From contig CANRGA010000011.1 in NCBI GenBank assembly GCA_947630055.1, positions 1 through 32,970 on the forward strand: DNA of 32,970 nt, given 5' to 3'. This document shows positions 30,489-32,970 of the stretch, one piece after another. Each line of letters opens with the position of its first letter. Position 1 is the stretch's first letter. The stretch comes from an uncultured Bacilli bacterium. Its GTDB lineage: Bacteria > Bacillota_I > Bacilli_A > RF39 > UBA660. The translations under genes were made by a program, and so were the position numbers. The notes below the pieces were generated by a model. That model was not told the DNA's origin and ran no database searches. It saw only the letters and a program-made list of their open reading frames with translations.

Positions 30489-31364
30489 TTATCTGCTTGT
30501 TTTTCTTCCTTTTAACCATTCTTCATTATTTATAACAAAATTATTACATTCTTGCCATAATTCATCTTGTGATTTACTAAAATACTCTATTTGTTGTAAT
30601 TCCATAAAATAAAAGTTAAATAAATTTCTAATATCTTCAAGAGATTTAATAGTAGGTAAATAATCTTTAAATATTGATTCTCCTCTTTCTATCATTTTAA
30701 TATCTATACCATATTTATTACAAAACTCTTTAATACATTCAAAATTAATATTTAAAGGATTATATTCAAGTATAAATTTCTTACCATCATATTTATATAA
30801 AGCATTTTCTAACAATCTATACAAACCATTTTCTCTATTCATAATAAAATTATTATAATTATTTTCTTGCATAGTTAATCTTAAACTTTCTTCATAATTG
30901 TTCTTAAGTTCATGTATATGGGCTTGTCTTTCTTCAATAGTAGTATATTTATCTAATCTTTCAAAAACACTTGGATTTAAATTCTTTTTTTCAGTTTTAA
31001 TTGTTGCTTTTTTATTAACATATGCTAATTCCTTTTCATATGCAACAAGTATATCTTGTTGTGTTAATCCCTTCTTATGACTTGAATATATTCTTCCAGG
31101 ATAATAATAAGTATAAAAATCTATTAGACTATATTTCTTTAAAAAAGTTAATAAACATCTAAGTATTAAATAATCTGAACTGTTTATTAAATTATAATAA
31201 CTTTCAACAATGGCATCTTCTTTTGTTGCTGCAGAGCATTTATCTATAATATTTTTAAGATCTTTTCTAATAAAATCATTATATTCTTCATTTTCAATAA
31301 AACATTTACCATTTTCTAAAACAGTAAGTTTTTGAAATAAATTTGGATATGAATTTTTAGCCAC
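30489..31364 (-). CDS. Paralogous family protein 3, with two family copies
   Basis: The 291-residue protein holds a clear family copy in residues about 135-291 (TTIEERQAHIHELKNNYEES, NRENGLYRLLENALY, FYFMELQQIEYFSKSQDELW). A diverged copy is likely in 1-120 (ENEEYNDFIRKDLKNII and LRCLLTFLKKYSLIDFY). It starts at GTG 31364 with GAAGTGA upstream. It leads the operon. Three genes therefore carry four copies of one unrecognised domain, formed by tandem duplication. Confidence 0.6.
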   Translation of the reverse strand: MAKNSYPNLFQKLTVLENGKCFIENEEYNDFIRKDLKNIIDKCSAATKEDAIVESYYNLINSSDYLILRCLLTFLKKYSLIDFYTYYYPGRIYSSHKKGLTQQDILVAYEKELAYVNKKATIKTEKKNLNPSVFERLDKYTTIEERQAHIHELKNNYEESLRLTMQENNYNNFIMNRENGLYRLLENALYKYDGKKFILEYNPLNINFECIKEFCNKYGIDIKMIERGESIFKDYLPTIKSLEDIRNLFNFYFMELQQIEYFSKSQDELWQECNNFVINNEEWLKGRKTSR

Positions 31365-31446
31365 AGTATCACTTCTTTCTAACTAAATATTTATTCTAGC
31401 ATATATGTATTTATAAAACAATAAAAAAAATTAATAACAAACGCTA

Positions 31447-32229
31447 TTAACTTTCTCTTTCTTCACTTATAAGATTACTTAAAAATATTATTTTTAAATC
31501 ACGATAATATATTTCTTTTATTAATAATTTATAATCAGTTAAATTAACATTATCATTGATATAAATTATATATCCACTTTTAATATTATTTTTAATACTG
31601 GCTAAATTATAGTTATTTAAAGTAATACTTTCTTGTACTAAATATTTTTTATGCTCCTTACATATATCTATAATTGAATTACTAACTACACAAATATTTT
31701 TATTATTATTACTATTATTAAGTAATGTTTCTACTTTATTATATTCTTTATAATCATTATTTATTTTTTCATAGCTAGCATTAATATCATAAGTATTGTG
31801 ATCTATTAATCTTGTTATTTTAATATTTTTATCACTGGAGTAATTAATAATATCTTGATTATCTTTTACAAGTATTGCTACAGCTTTTTTATTAGCATTT
31901 CCATACTTTATTATTTTATCTTTATTATTTTCTAAAGATACATTGGGAGTTACTTTATCAAATTCTAAATAATAAGAATTAAAAGTATCTAAATGACGCA
32001 TATTATTATAACTTTTTAAAACATTAACAGCATAACCATTAAGCCCTGGAATAATGTATTCTTCTTCGATAACAGCACTCACTGGATTTATATTATATTT
32101 AGCACTATTTTCGTTTATTTCATTAACTAAACTACTATTATTTACCACTATACTACTCATCTTTTCTGTATAATAAAAACTAAATAAAAGAACTGCCATA
32201 AGTCCCATATATTTAAAAAGATTTTTCAT
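31447..32229 (-). CDS. Exported membrane-anchored protein, deacetylase-like fragment
   Basis: The 260-residue protein has an N-terminal TM/signal segment (about 5-22). EEEYIIPGLNGYAVNVLKSY and then TPNVSLENNKDKIIKYGNAN resemble the N-terminal part of some Bacillota polysaccharide-deacetylase-like proteins, and the tail YYRDLKIIFLSNLISEE resembles their end. The NodB metal motif (HxxxH) is absent, so catalysis is doubtful. The similarity is from memory and weak. Start ATG 32229 follows AAAGGAG. The next gene upstream on the strand ends 73 bp away. Confidence 0.4.
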   Translation of the reverse strand: MKNLFKYMGLMAVLLFSFYYTEKMSSIVVNNSSLVNEINENSAKYNINPVSAVIEEEYIIPGLNGYAVNVLKSYNNMRHLDTFNSYYLEFDKVTPNVSLENNKDKIIKYGNANKKAVAILVKDNQDIINYSSDKNIKITRLIDHNTYDINASYEKINNDYKEYNKVETLLNNSNNNKNICVVSNSIIDICKEHKKYLVQESITLNNYNLASIKNNIKSGYIIYINDNVNLTDYKLLIKEIYYRDLKIIFLSNLISEERES

Positions 32230-32301
32230 GACATACTCCTTTATTTAATTATAATAATAAAAGAAAGAGATTATTCTTAAATACTTAGTTATAATTAAGT
32301 T

Positions 32302-32796
32302 TTAATGAAGTACTGTATATAGTTCATCTAAAGCACATTGAACAGTTCCACAATTTGATAAATTTTTAATTGAATTATCATAAATTAATAATTCTGCAGG
32401 TGGATAATCATAATATAATGTACAATAGACTTCTTTATTTGTTCTTATTTTTACACCACCTAAATTTCCCATTGATACAGAATTTTTTACTTCTTGACCA
32501 TCTCTATCAATGCAATAACTTTTATCAGTATTTAATTTATGTCCTTTAGGAAATTCTGGTCCCGTATATTCTTTATATTTACCAGCATTTTCATCATCAG
32601 GTACCATTATAGCAAGCATACCATTATTTTGCATATTTTTAAGTTTTACCTCTGGTAACCCAGCATTAATGTTTATAATAAGCCTTGGTAAAAAGTATAA
32701 AGATACTAATCCAACTAATATTAACATTATTGTAAGTATTTCTTTTTTATCAATTTTTTTTATTTTTTCTAGAATTGTATTTATTTTTGCTTTCAT
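32302..32796 (-). CDS. Membrane-anchored protein with small Cys-containing external domain
   Basis: From ATG 32796 the protein is 164 residues: a basic cytoplasmic start, a TM helix (about 20-42) and an external domain. The domain has YCIDRDGQEVKNSVSMGNL, VKIRTNKEVYCTLYYDY and a C-terminal SNCGTVQCALDELY. The C..D..G...C...Y pattern recurs in surface proteins of uncultured gut Bacillota, from memory. ATG 32805 is only one base from AAGAAGG, so the later ATG is better. No pathway can be given. Confidence 0.5.
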   Translation of the reverse strand: MKAKINTILEKIKKIDKKEILTIMLILVGLVSLYFLPRLIININAGLPEVKLKNMQNNGMLAIMVPDDENAGKYKEYTGPEFPKGHKLNTDKSYCIDRDGQEVKNSVSMGNLGGVKIRTNKEVYCTLYYDYPPAELLIYDNSIKNLSNCGTVQCALDELYTVLH

Positions 32797-32864
32797 TTTA
32801 TCCATACCTTCTTTATTATATTTTTATTATACCATCAATTGTCGTATTTTTGTACACATTTTAT

Positions 32865-32894
32865 AAAAAAATAAGAGTTTATGTAAACTCTTAT
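32865..32894 (-). terminator. Terminator of the gene entering from the right edge
   Basis: ATAAGAGTTTA (32871-32881) and TAAACTCTTAT (32884-32894) form an 11-bp stem followed on the minus strand by a T run. Confidence 0.8.
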
Positions 32895-32970
32895 CAGATT
32901 GTTGACAAAGTGGTATGTTTAAAATGAACATATCGCTTTTTGTTTGAAAAAATTTGAAAAATGTGAAAAA
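32894..32970 (-). CDS. C-terminal end of a gene cut by the right edge
   Basis: One minus-strand frame is open from the window edge to TGA at 32896-32894, with 24 codons ending KRYVHFKHTTLSTI. The stop abuts the terminator stem, as at other gene ends here, which favours a real gene tail. Too short to assign. Confidence 0.35.
   Translation of the reverse strand, partial: FHIFQIFSNKKRYVHFKHTTLSTI

Noticed and set aside
1-32970. Mycoplasma-type code with TGA as Trp
   Set aside because: TGA ends several genes, for instance the four-TM element protein at 21595, and Trp is encoded by TGG throughout.

Overview
The window is very AT-rich, uses standard stops (TAA, TAG and TGA all end genes) and strong AGGAGG-type ribosome binding sites, and codes densely on both strands. 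A VanR/VanS-type two-component pair, a TasA/SipW-like export module, an RNase J homologue and two tRNAs with encoded CCA point to a low-GC Bacillota. An uncultured gut lineage near the Mollicutes/Erysipelotrichia/RF39 group is my guess; no ribosomal marker is present to settle it.

Layout. 1-98: C-terminal end of a surface protein, with its terminator. 307-2774: a TasA/camelysin-like secreted subunit, its ER-type signal peptidase and a membrane partner. 2806-5969: a divergent sirtuin-fold protein, a CapA-family metallophosphatase and a DUF5131/gp37-like Cys-motif protein. 6024-6186: tRNA-His with promoter and terminator. 6273-10302: a decayed small gene, a YhcG/DUF1016 PDDEXK nuclease carrying an unusual palindrome, a stand-alone LigD-type primase-polymerase, a one-module ClpB-like AAA+ protein, a CFI-box protein and a promoter/terminator-bounded structured RNA candidate. 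10301-15350: a DUF3800 protein, a processive-type glycolipid glycosyltransferase, membrane and anchored proteins, a YjbR-EVE fusion and a membrane-tethered XRE regulator. 15472-18176: a C39-like peptidase, a VanR-like regulator and a VanS-like kinase in one operon.

18347-27139 is an integrated mobilizable element in the 3' end of tRNA-Asn. It is bounded by a 17-bp direct repeat of the tRNA end and by paired TAAGAGGTAAA arm sites. It encodes a tyrosine integrase, a MobV/Pre relaxase, a RepA-like AAA ATPase, a small HTH protein, divergently transcribed XRE regulators and a cargo of small membrane/lipoprotein genes. A 340-bp hairpin-rich stretch before the relaxase is the likely oriT/origin. The element brings a replacement terminator for the tRNA; the original terminator is stranded at its other end.

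27279-32970: a helical-bundle protein, an RNase J homologue with a broken metal site, a three-gene cluster of one unrecognised family, two membrane-anchored exported proteins and the tail of a gene running off the right edge. The least familiar items are the structured RNA at 10159-10302, the palindrome pair at the DUF1016 locus, the three-gene family at 29460-31364, and the element's small-gene cargo with its operator-like repeat.
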